Assembly: GCF_000772085.1 (NCBI RefSeq) | Contig: NZ_CP009755.1 | Location: 2,108,001 to 2,172,000 of the forward strand | From: Curtobacterium sp. MR_MD2014 | GTDB lineage: Bacteria; Actinomycetota; Actinomycetes; Actinomycetales; Microbacteriaceae | Length of the DNA stretch: 64,000 nt | Reading direction: 5' to 3' | Part shown: in pieces, positions 19,368 to 26,339 of the stretch | Numbering within the stretch: position 1 is the first letter of the stretch | Layout of the letters: the number at the start of each line of letters is the position of its first letter | Notes under the pieces: generated by a model | Seen by the model: only the letters and a program-made list of their open reading frames with translations | Database searches by the model: none | Told to the model about the DNA's origin: nothing | Made by a program: the position numbers and the translations under genes

Positions 19368-20735
19368 CTAGCCCGCGAAGTCGAAGTCGGCGCCGAGCTT
19401 GCGCAGCTTCGGGATGAAGTGCTCGTACCCGCGGCTGATGATGCCGACGTTCGTGATGTGCGACTCGCCCTCGGCCGTCAGGGCCGCGATGAGGTGGCTG
19501 AAGCCGCCGCGCAGGTCGGGGACGCGGACGTTCGCGGCGTGCAGCGTCGTCGGGCCGGTGATGACCGCGGCCTGCTCGAACGGGCGGCGGGCGACACGGC
19601 GGTCGTGCCCGGGCAGCCCCTCCTTGTGCACGACGATGTCGGCACCCATCTCGTTCAGGGCGTCGGTGAAGCCGAAGCGGTTCTCGTACACGGTCTCGTG
19701 CACGATGCTCGTGCCCTCGGCCTGGGTCAGCGCGACGACGAGCGGCTGCTGCCAGTCCGTCATGAAGCCGGGGTGGACGTCGGTCTCGACGACGACCGGG
19801 CGCAGGGTCTCGCGCTCGCGGTAGAAGCGGATGCCGTCCTCCTGGATGTCGAACCCGCCACCCACCTTGCGGAAGACGTTGAGGAACGTCATGAGGTCCT
19901 GCTGGTCGGCACCCTCGACGAAGATGTCGCCGTTGGTGGCGAGCGCGGCGGAGGCCCAGCTCGCGGCCTCGTTGCGGTCGTTGATCGCGCGGTGCGTGTA
20001 CCCGCGCAGCGACTCGACGCCCTCGATGAAGATCGTGCGGCTCGGCTCGACCGTGACGATCGCGCCCATCTTCTGCAGGATCGCGATGAGGTCCATGATC
20101 TCGGGCTCGATCGCCGCGTTGCGGAGCTCGGTGACGCCCTCGGCCAGGACCGACGAGAGCAGGACCTGCTCGGTCGCCCCGACGCTCGGGTACGGCAGTT
20201 CGATCTTCGCACCCTTGAGACCGTCCGGGGCCGTGAGGTGGATGCCGTTGAGCTGCTTGTCGACCACGGCACCCATCGCGCGCAGGGCGTCGAGGTGGAA
20301 GTCGATCGGACGGTCGCCGATGCGGCAGCCGCCGAGGTCGGGGATGAAGGCCTCGCCGAGCTTGTGCAGCAGCGGACCGCAGAACAGGATCGGGATGCGG
20401 CTCGAGCCGGCGTGGGCGTCGATCTCGGCGAAGTGCGCCGACTCGACGTTCGCCGGGTCGAGGATGAGCTCGCCTCGTGCAGGGTCCGTGATCCGCACAC
20501 CGTGCACCTCGAGCAGGCCGCGGACGACCTTCACGTCGGAGATGTCCGGCACGTCCTTGAGGATCGACGGGGTGTCGCCGAGCAGCGAGGCGACCATCGC
20601 CTTGGTCGCGAGGTTCTTCGCGCCGCGGACCTCGATGCGCCCCACGAGCGGCTTGCCGCCCCGGATGACGATCTCGTCCGACTTGAGGCCGACGCGGGCC
20701 CCTGCTGCTGCTGCGTCCTGTACGAGGGAGTTCAC
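19368..20735 (-). CDS. murA: UDP-N-acetylglucosamine 1-carboxyvinyltransferase
   Basis: MurA transfers enolpyruvate from PEP to UDP-GlcNAc, the first committed step of peptidoglycan synthesis. The catalytic Lys-Asn pair is in RGAKNLATKAM. The fosfomycin-target loop is present with its Cys (DLGGCRIGDRPIDFH), so the enzyme should be fosfomycin-sensitive by sequence. PHLRGGFSHL-type and GYEHFIPKLRKLGA regions close the protein. The GTG at 20735 overlaps the leuD stop by one base (TAGTG) and gives 455 residues; an ATG at 20765 inside leuD would add ten residues. Confidence 0.95.
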   Translation of the reverse strand: MNSLVQDAAAAGARVGLKSDEIVIRGGKPLVGRIEVRGAKNLATKAMVASLLGDTPSILKDVPDISDVKVVRGLLEVHGVRITDPARGELILDPANVESAHFAEIDAHAGSSRIPILFCGPLLHKLGEAFIPDLGGCRIGDRPIDFHLDALRAMGAVVDKQLNGIHLTAPDGLKGAKIELPYPSVGATEQVLLSSVLAEGVTELRNAAIEPEIMDLIAILQKMGAIVTVEPSRTIFIEGVESLRGYTHRAINDRNEAASWASAALATNGDIFVEGADQQDLMTFLNVFRKVGGGFDIQEDGIRFYRERETLRPVVVETDVHPGFMTDWQQPLVVALTQAEGTSIVHETVYENRFGFTDALNEMGADIVVHKEGLPGHDRRVARRPFEQAAVITGPTTLHAANVRVPDLRGGFSHLIAALTAEGESHITNVGIISRGYEHFIPKLRKLGADFDFAG

Positions 20736-21331
20736 TACTTCACCGGCAATGTCTTCGGCCGCCATCGGGAGCGGCGGGATTCGAACTCCGTGATCGAGGA
20801 CTCGTCACGGAGGGTGAGCCCGATGTCGTCGAGCCCTTCCATCAACCGCCAACGAGTGTAGGCGTCGATCTCGAAGGGCACGTCCACCGCGCCGAGCGAC
20901 ACGCGCTGCGCGACCAGGTCGACGGTCGCCTCGATGCCCGGGTTCGCCGCGATCTCGGCCCAGAGTGCCTCGACTTCCGGTTCGGTCACGATCGCGGTGA
21001 CCAGACCCTGCTTGCCCGCGTTGCCCTTGAAGATGTCCGCGAAACGACTCGACACCACCACGCGGAAGCCGAAGTCGCGGAGCGCCCAGACCGCGTGCTC
21101 GCGGCTCGACCCGGTCCCGAAGTCCGGGCCGGCGACCAGCACCTGCGCCCCCTGGTAGACGGGCTGGTTCAGCACGAAGTCGGGGTCCTGGCGCCACCCG
21201 GCGAACAGGGCGTCCTCGAAGCCGGTCTTCGTGACGCGCTTGAGGTAGACCGCGGGGATGATCTGGTCGGTGTCGACGTTCGAGCGCTGCAGCGGCGCGG
21301 CGATCCCGGTGACGGTGGTGATCTTGTCCAT
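20735..21331 (-). CDS. leuD: 3-isopropylmalate dehydratase small subunit
   Basis: LeuD forms the swivel domain of isopropylmalate isomerase and pairs with LeuC in leucine synthesis. The 198-residue protein carries [36 protein letters not shown] and the standard C-terminal half. Its ATG at 21331 overlaps the last base of the leuC stop (TGATG), so the subunits are probably translated in coupled fashion. The gene end touches the start of murA, linking leucine and wall synthesis genes in one run. Confidence 0.97.
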   Translation of the reverse strand: MDKITTVTGIAAPLQRSNVDTDQIIPAVYLKRVTKTGFEDALFAGWRQDPDFVLNQPVYQGAQVLVAGPDFGTGSSREHAVWALRDFGFRVVVSSRFADIFKGNAGKQGLVTAIVTEPEVEALWAEIAANPGIEATVDLVAQRVSLGAVDVPFEIDAYTRWRLMEGLDDIGLTLRDESSITEFESRRSRWRPKTLPVK

Positions 21332-22803
21332 CAGTTGGCTCCTTCAGCGGTCGCTGCCGTCGCGGCGGTGTCGTCGGTGACCGTCGCGATCGCGTCGTCG
21401 GTCTCCAGGTCCCACGGGCTCGACAGCGTGCCCCGGACCGCGGTGGCGGCGGCGACGAGCGGCGAGACCAGGTGCGTGCGGCCGCCCTTGCCCTGCCGCC
21501 CCTCGAAGTTGCGGTTCGAGGTGCTCGCGCACCGCTCCCCCGGTGCGAGCTGGTCGGGGTTCATGCCGAGGCACATCGAGCAGCCGGCGAACCGCCACTC
21601 CGCGCCGAAGTCGGTGAACACCTTGTCCAGCCCCTCGGCCTCGGCCTCGAGCCGGACCCGGGCGGACCCCGGCACGACCATGACCCGCACGCCGTCCGCC
21701 TTCTTCCGTCCCCGGATGACCGACGCGAAGGCCCGGAGGTCCTCGATGCGCGAGTTCGTGCAGGACCCCATGAAGACCGCGTCGACCGCGATGTCCTTCA
21801 TCGGTGTGCCGGCCTCGAGGTCCATGTACTCGAGCGCACGCTGCGCGGCGGCCTGGTCGTTCGGGTCGCTGTAGCCCGCGGGGTCCGGGACCGTCTCGGA
21901 CAGCGACACGCCCTGGCCGGGGTTCGTGCCCCACGTGACGAAGGGCTCGAGCTCGTCCGCGTCGATGAAGACCTCGGCGTCGAAGACGGCGTCGTCGTCG
22001 GTCGCCAGCGTGTCCCAGTACGCGACGGCGTCGTCCCAGTCCTGACCGGTCGGTGCGTGATCGCGGCCCTGCACGTAGTCGTAGGTGGTCTGGTCGGGGG
22101 CGACCATGCCGGCGCGGGCACCGGCCTCGATCGACATGTTGCAGATCGTCATGCGCCCCTCCACCGAGAGCGAGCGGATCGCCGAGCCGCGGTACTCCAG
22201 CACGTAGCCCTGCCCGCCGCCGGTGCCGATCTTCGCGATCACGGCGAGGATGATGTCCTTCGCCGTGACGCCGGGGCGCAGGGTGCCCTCGACCGTGATC
22301 GCCATCGTCCTGAACGGCTTCAGCGGCAGGGTCTGGGTGGCGAGGACGTGCTCGACCTCGCTCGTGCCGATGCCGAACGCCATCGCGCCGAACGCACCGT
22401 GGGTCGACGTGTGCGAATCGCCGCACACGACGGTGATGCCGGGCATCGTCAGGCCGAGCTGCGGGCCGACCACGTGGACGATGCCCTGCTCCTTGTCGCC
22501 GAGCGAGTGCAGACGGACGCCGAACTCCTCGCAGTTGCGACGCAGGGTCTCGATCTGCGTGCGGCTCGTCGGGTCGGCGATGGGCCGGTCGATCGCGAGG
22601 GTCGGGGTGTTGTGGTCCTCGGTCGCGATGGTCAGGTCGAGGCGACGCACCGGGCGGCCGGCCTGGCGGAGGCCGTCGAAGGCCTGCGGGCTCGTGACCT
22701 CGTGCACGAGGTGGAGGTCGATGTAGAGGAGGTCCGGGCTCCCGTCCTCGCCCTTGACCACGACGTGGTCGTCCCACACCTTCTCGGCGAGCGTCTTTCC
22801 CAT
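21331..22803 (-). CDS. leuC: 3-isopropylmalate dehydratase large subunit
   Basis: LeuC is the [4Fe-4S] aconitase-type subunit that isomerises 2- to 3-isopropylmalate. The 490-residue protein has [34 protein letters not shown] and the paired cysteines of the cluster in GCSMCLG. The ATG at 22803 gives [15 protein letters not shown], the usual N-terminus. The upstream region holds a -10-like TAGACT and a perfect palindrome, described separately. A C-terminal Thr/Ala-rich tail (about 30 residues) is extra. Confidence 0.97.
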   Translation of the reverse strand: MGKTLAEKVWDDHVVVKGEDGSPDLLYIDLHLVHEVTSPQAFDGLRQAGRPVRRLDLTIATEDHNTPTLAIDRPIADPTSRTQIETLRRNCEEFGVRLHSLGDKEQGIVHVVGPQLGLTMPGITVVCGDSHTSTHGAFGAMAFGIGTSEVEHVLATQTLPLKPFRTMAITVEGTLRPGVTAKDIILAVIAKIGTGGGQGYVLEYRGSAIRSLSVEGRMTICNMSIEAGARAGMVAPDQTTYDYVQGRDHAPTGQDWDDAVAYWDTLATDDDAVFDAEVFIDADELEPFVTWGTNPGQGVSLSETVPDPAGYSDPNDQAAAQRALEYMDLEAGTPMKDIAVDAVFMGSCTNSRIEDLRAFASVIRGRKKADGVRVMVVPGSARVRLEAEAEGLDKVFTDFGAEWRFAGCSMCLGMNPDQLAPGERCASTSNRNFEGRQGKGGRTHLVSPLVAAATAVRGTLSSPWDLETDDAIATVTDDTAATAATAEGAN

Positions 22804-22860
22804 CGGCCCGGCCCTTCCTCATCGACGTTGCGGTACCGCTCTCGCGGCTCGGTCCGGCGA

Positions 22861-22882
22861 GTCTAGCAGGTTGGTATACCAA
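22861..22882 (-). promoter_or_regulatory. leuC promoter with TTGGTATACCAA palindromic operator
   Basis: Minus-strand TGCTAGACT looks like an extended -10 about 58 bases before leuC. Directly upstream lies the perfect 12-base palindrome TTGGTATACCAA (22871-22882), where the -35 region would be. Such A/T-centred palindromes stand out in this GC-rich DNA and are typical of GntR- or IclR-type regulator sites. The regulator is not identified; the site could also serve the divergent FUSC gene. Confidence 0.5.
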
Positions 22883-22894
22883 CGCGGGCCGGGA

Positions 22895-22938
22895 CGGACG
22901 GGAGGCGCGGTGCGGCGCCGCCACGCGCCTCCCGTCCG
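22895..22938. repeat. Dispersed palindromic repeat, copy in a divergent promoter region
   Basis: Left arm CGGACGGGAGGCGCG (22895-22909) and right arm CGCGCCTCCCGTCCG (22924-22938) are perfectly complementary over 15 bases around a 14-base GC-rich loop. This copy lies between divergent leuC and the FUSC gene, so it cannot be a terminator for either. It shows the element is a repeat in its own right. Confidence 0.8.
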
Positions 22939-23007
22939 GCCGTGGTGCGGTCCGGACGAGGCGACCCGCGTCGGCGACACCCGTCGCGGTGGGAAGATGG
23001 TGACGAC

Positions 23008-24075
23008 ATGACGACGCCTGCGCACTCGACCCGGACCACCAACCTCGAGGGCGCAGCCCGCGCCGCGATCGCGGGCGGCGCACCGCTCGCGCTGCTCATC
23101 GCCCTGGGGATGCCGGGCTACGCGGCGTTCGCGATGTTCGCCGGCTTCACGGCGATCTTCGGCGCGACCGAGCCGTACCGCCAGCGTGCCGTCACGACCG
23201 GCGTCGCCGGTGCGCTCCAGGCGGCGTGCATGCTCGCGGGCATCGGCGTCGCGTTGCTCGGGCACCCGCTGTGGCTGCAGGCGGTCGGGCTCGTGGTGGT
23301 GCTCGTCGTCGCCGTGTGCACGCTCACGGCGCTGCAGACGATCCCCGCGCAACCGATCTTCCCGGTCTTCGCGTTCGTCGTCTCCTCGCTCGTCCCGCTG
23401 CGGCCCGCCGACCTGCCGACGGTCCTGCTGATCATCGTCGGCTCGGTCGCGTGGGCGTGGCTCGTGGCGATGTCGGGCGCGGTGCTCCGTCGACTCCTGC
23501 ACCCGCGGGCGCCGCACCGCTTCCGGCCGCTGGCGGCACGCAAGCACCGCACGCTCGACGTCCTGCGCACGCCGGCGCTGCGGGAGACCGTCGCCCTCAA
23601 CGTCGTCGGGTCCGTCGTGGCCGGAGCGGTCGCCGTCACGATCCCCGGGCTCGGACACCCGTACTGGGCGGTGATCGCTGTGGTGTCGACGCTGCCCGCG
23701 CTCCGGCAGCGGCACACGCTGCGTCGCGCCTGGCAGCGGGTGGTCGGCACCGTCGGGGGCACGGTCGTGGCCGTGGGGATCCTGCTGCTCGAGCCGAGCG
23801 TCTGGTGGATCGTCGTGATCGCCGTCGTCGGGCAGTTCTTCGCGGAGATCTTCGTCGCGCGGCACTACGCCGTGACCCTGCTGTTCCTCACGCCGCTCGC
23901 GCTCGCCGTGTCGTGGCTGAGCCTGCCCGAGGCGCCGGAGCTCCTCGCGCTCGACCGCATCGCGCAGACGCTGCTCGGTGCGCTCGTGAGCGTCGCGCTC
24001 CTGGTGGTCGGGCGGTTCGTCGAGCGTCGACGAGGCCGGCCGCTCGGCGCGACGAGCGCGATCCGCACCGTCTGA
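23008..24075 (+). CDS. FUSC-family membrane protein
   Basis: This 355-residue protein has two sets of about five hydrophobic segments separated by a short basic cytoplasmic stretch (HPRAPHRFRPLAARKHRT), the layout of the FUSC (fusaric-acid-resistance-like, aromatic acid exporter) family. The second half (PGLGHPYWAVIAVVSTLPALRQRHTLRRAWQRVVGT VGG region) fits the FUSC_2 domain with its conserved Arg-rich loop. The substrate is unknown; family members export aromatic or weak acids. The ATG at 23008 has GGGAAG about 11 bases upstream. It is divergent from leuC. Confidence 0.8.
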   Translation: MTTPAHSTRTTNLEGAARAAIAGGAPLALLIALGMPGYAAFAMFAGFTAIFGATEPYRQRAVTTGVAGALQAACMLAGIGVALLGHPLWLQAVGLVVVLVVAVCTLTALQTIPAQPIFPVFAFVVSSLVPLRPADLPTVLLIIVGSVAWAWLVAMSGAVLRRLLHPRAPHRFRPLAARKHRTLDVLRTPALRETVALNVVGSVVAGAVAVTIPGLGHPYWAVIAVVSTLPALRQRHTLRRAWQRVVGTVGGTVVAVGILLLEPSVWWIVVIAVVGQFFAEIFVARHYAVTLLFLTPLALAVSWLSLPEAPELLALDRIAQTLLGALVSVALLVVGRFVERRRGRPLGATSAIRTV

Positions 24076-24152
24076 CGCGGCGTCGGCGCGGCGCCGACGC
24101 GGCGCGGCGCCGACGCGGCGCGCCGGTGCCGCGCAGCGCCGGTGCCGCGCGC
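24076..24152. repeat. GC-only low-complexity tandem motif
   Basis: Straight after the FUSC stop, the segment is built from short iterated units such as GCGGCGCCGACGC and GCGCCGGTGCCGCGC. These are self-complementary and can fold into several alternative hairpins. No coding potential was seen. Confidence 0.6.
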
Positions 24153-24404
24153 CCTGTCGCGCGCACAGCCGCGAGCACGTCGCGCCGCGGGAACACGTGG
24201 CGCGACGTGCCCCGGGTCGTGCGGGAGCAGGACGCACCAGCGAGCGCGCGCCGGACGGGAGGCGCGTGGTCAGCCCGCACCGCGCCTCCCGACCGCAACC
24301 GGGTCGCCTGTCACGCGCACAGCCGCGAGCACGTCGCGCCGCGGGAACACGTGGCGCGACGTGCCCCGGGTCGTGCGGGCGCAGGACGCGCAAGCGGGCG
24401 CGCG
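24153..24404. repeat. Pair of ~98-bp direct repeats, each with an internal palindrome
   Basis: The stretches 24153-24250 and 24307-24404 are nearly identical at an offset of 154 bases. Each begins CCTGTC and holds perfect 12-base inverted arms GCACGTCGCGCC / GGCGCGACGTGC around GCGGGAACACGT. Between them sits a copy of the dispersed palindrome (24252-24295). The second copy abuts the stop codon of the phosphatase gene at 24405. The gap between the two convergent genes is 329 bases and contains no gene; it is repeats throughout. Confidence 0.85.
24252..24295. repeat. Dispersed palindromic repeat, copy between the direct repeats
   Basis: CGGACGGGAGGCGCG (24252-24266) pairs with CGCGCCTCCCGACCG (24281-24295) with one mismatch. 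Lying between convergent genes, it may also act as a terminator. Confidence 0.75.
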
Positions 24405-25010
24405 TCAGTCGCGCGGGGCGACGTTCCAGGAGTCGATGACGGGGCGGCCGTGCTCGTAGCCGAGCGAGCTCACGGTGGCGGTGCCGAGCTTGAGCACGGC
24501 TCCGTCCTGCGGCGCGAGGCGGATCCAGGCGGCACCGAGCGCGCGGAGCACGTGTCCGTGCGCGACCACGATCGCGTCGTCGCCCTCGGCGAGGACCGGA
24601 CGGACGCGGTTCAGGACCCGCTCGACGCGGACCCGGACCTCGGCGGCGTTCTCCCCCGGGGTGTCGCCGGCAGGGACCCCGTCGGTCCAGAGGTCCCACG
24701 GGCCGTGCCGCTTGACCTTGATCTGCGGGGTGGTCAGGCCCTCGTACGCGCCGTAGTCCCACTCGTACAGGTCCTCGTCGAGCTCGGGGTCGACGCCGAC
24801 GAGCGCAGCGGTGTCCCGCGCGCGCTGCAGCGGGCTCGAGAGCGCGAGCGCGAAGGTGCGGTCGGCGAGGTACCGGCCGGCGCGCTTCGCCTGCTCGATG
24901 CCCTCGTCGGTGAGCGGGATGTCGGTGCGGCCGGTGTGCTGACCGCTCTTCGACCACTCCGTCTCTCCGTGGCGGACGAGGACGAGTTCGCCGGGGCGTT
25001 CCGAGGTCAT
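24405..25010 (-). CDS. Histidine phosphatase family protein (phosphoglycerate-mutase-like)
   Basis: This 201-residue member of the histidine phosphatase superfamily has the catalytic loop LVRHGETEW, with His as phospho-acceptor, and the second His in VVAHGHVLRALG. It lacks features that would single out a cofactor-dependent glycolytic mutase. Broad-specificity phosphatases such as GpmB/CobC-like enzymes have the same size, so the substrate is open. The ATG at 25010 overlaps the stop of the upstream crcB (ATGA), making it the last gene of the ridA-crcB-crcB run. Its stop touches the direct repeat pair. Confidence 0.85.
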   Translation of the reverse strand: MTSERPGELVLVRHGETEWSKSGQHTGRTDIPLTDEGIEQAKRAGRYLADRTFALALSSPLQRARDTAALVGVDPELDEDLYEWDYGAYEGLTTPQIKVKRHGPWDLWTDGVPAGDTPGENAAEVRVRVERVLNRVRPVLAEGDDAIVVAHGHVLRALGAAWIRLAPQDGAVLKLGTATVSSLGYEHGRPVIDSWNVAPRD

Positions 25011-25396
25011 GTGTTCCTTCCGATGAGCAGGCCGAGCGCGGCTGCGCCGACCGAGACGACGAGCATCCCGAGGCCGTTCAGGACGGCGGTCCGGGTCTTG
25101 CCGGATCGGAGGAGCTGCACGGTCTCGACGCTCGCCGTCGAGAACGTCGTGTACCCGCCCATCATGCCCGTCCCGAGCACGGCGACCACCGAGGGGCCGA
25201 GGGCGCCGGTCTCCCCGAGCCCGGTGACGAGCCCGAGCACGAGCGATCCCGTGACGTTGATGACGAGCGTGCCGAGCGGGAAGCGTCCGAGCGCGGTGCC
25301 GTCCACCCGGGCCTTGACGGTGCCGTCGAGCCAGCAGCGCAGCGCAGCGCCGACCCCGCCGCCGAGGGAGACCAGCAGGAGTCCGAGCACGGTCAC
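25007..25396 (-). CDS. crcB: Fluoride channel CrcB/Fluc, second subunit
   Basis: This 129-residue protein with four membrane segments belongs to the Fluc family, small channels that let fluoride leave the cell. Motifs: GGGVGAALRCWL, INVTGSLVLG (pore Asn) and GMMGGYTTFSTASVE with the conserved TTFS Phe/Ser track. The GTG at 25396 overlaps the stop of the other crcB (GTGA). The pair most likely forms a heterodimeric channel, as in many Gram-positive bacteria with two tandem genes. No fluoride riboswitch was found upstream. Confidence 0.93.
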   Translation of the reverse strand: MTVLGLLLVSLGGGVGAALRCWLDGTVKARVDGTALGRFPLGTLVINVTGSLVLGLVTGLGETGALGPSVVAVLGTGMMGGYTTFSTASVETVQLLRSGKTRTAVLNGLGMLVVSVGAAALGLLIGRNT

Positions 25397-25842
25397 CGGG
25401 CACCCCCGCTCCGAGCGCCCCGGGAGCGCCGAGCGCCGGCGACCCACGCTCCCGCTGCCGCGGCGGCCAGCCCGAGCACCACCGACAGCAGCGCGTACCC
25501 GGCGCCGGCGCCCCACCGCCCGACGTCGAGCAGCCGGGCGGTGTCGTCGGCGAGGGTCGAGTAGGTCGTGAAACCACCGAGGACGCCCGTGCCGACGAAC
25601 AGCCGGAGCGCCCGACGTCGGCCGAGGTCCGGACCCGCGTGCGCGAGTGCCTCCAGGAGCACCCCGAGGCAGAACGCTCCGACGACGTTGATGCCGAGGA
25701 TCGTCCAGCTGATGCCGTCCACCGCGGGGAACGCTGCGGCGAGCGCAGCCCGCACGCCGGTGCCGATCGCACCGCCGAGCGCGACGAGTCCGAGGTACCG
25801 CCAGCGACGGTGCGGGGGCCGGTCGGTCGTGCGGGTGTCCAC
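25393..25842 (-). CDS. crcB: Fluoride channel CrcB/Fluc, first subunit
   Basis: This 149-residue Fluc paralog has GGAIGTGVRAAL, INVVGAFCLG and GVLGGFTTYSTL, four membrane segments, and a basic C-terminal tail. The GTG at 25842 follows the ridA stop by 5 bases, with GGTGGA just upstream as ribosome binding site. Divergence from the second subunit indicates an old duplication and fits the heterodimer model. Confidence 0.93.
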   Translation of the reverse strand: MDTRTTDRPPHRRWRYLGLVALGGAIGTGVRAALAAAFPAVDGISWTILGINVVGAFCLGVLLEALAHAGPDLGRRRALRLFVGTGVLGGFTTYSTLADDTARLLDVGRWGAGAGYALLSVVLGLAAAAAGAWVAGARRSRGARSGGAR

Positions 25843-25847
25843 GGACG

Positions 25848-26255
25848 TCAGTCCACCAGGGCGGCCACGCCCTCGACCTCGACGAGCTGGTCGTCGTAGC
25901 CGAGGACGGTCACCCCCGTCAGCGTGCTGGGCACGTCGTGGTCCCCCATCGCGGCCCGGACGACCTCCCACGCGGCGACGAGGTCGGCCCGGTCGGACGA
26001 CGCCACGAGCACGCGGGTGTGCAGGAGGTCGCCGAGTCCGGCGCCGGCCGCGGCGAGCGCCGTCTCGAGGTTGGCCATGCACCGAGCGGCCTGGGCACGG
26101 TGGTCCCCCACGGCGACGGTGCGACCCTGCTCGTCGAGCGGGCAGGCCCCGGCGAGGAACACCAGTCGGGCACCGGCAGGCGCGGTGGCGGCGTACGCGT
26201 ACTCCGCCACGGAGCTGAGTCGGTCGGAGCGGATGAGCTGCACGGCGCTGGTCAC
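25848..26255 (-). CDS. RidA/YjgF family protein
   Basis: This 135-residue RidA-superfamily protein probably deaminates reactive enamine/imine intermediates. Visible family features are LVFLAGACPLDEQGRTV, QAARCMANLETALAAAGAGLGDLLHTRVLV and TLTGVTVLGYDDQLVEVEGVAALV. The Arg that characterises true RidA near the C-terminus is not at the expected place (TGVTVLG replaces the usual RTAVEV-like segment), so it may be an Rid subgroup with another activity. The start is a GTG at 26255. It is the first gene of the run with the two crcB genes. Confidence 0.82.
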   Translation of the reverse strand: MTSAVQLIRSDRLSSVAEYAYAATAPAGARLVFLAGACPLDEQGRTVAVGDHRAQAARCMANLETALAAAGAGLGDLLHTRVLVASSDRADLVAAWEVVRAAMGDHDVPSTLTGVTVLGYDDQLVEVEGVAALVD

Positions 26256-26339
26256 CCTGCCAGCCTGCCACGACCGGACCCGCGGGAGCGTGCCCGCCGC
26301 CCGCGGGACCGGCCCGGAGCCGCCCGTGTGAGCGGACCC

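Noticed and set aside
22804..22860. Leucine attenuator upstream of leuC
   Set aside because: The leader has no Leu-rich peptide and no terminator hairpin.
22819..24957. A long minus-strand frame over the FUSC gene and repeat gap
   Set aside because: It crosses repeats and a membrane protein gene, and is rich in Arg/His without motifs.
26256..26339. Possible fluoride riboswitch ahead of the ridA-crcB genes
   Set aside because: No crcB-motif consensus was found; the segment holds only a GC-rich inverted CCCGCGGG pair that may be a weak terminator of nothing obvious on this strand.
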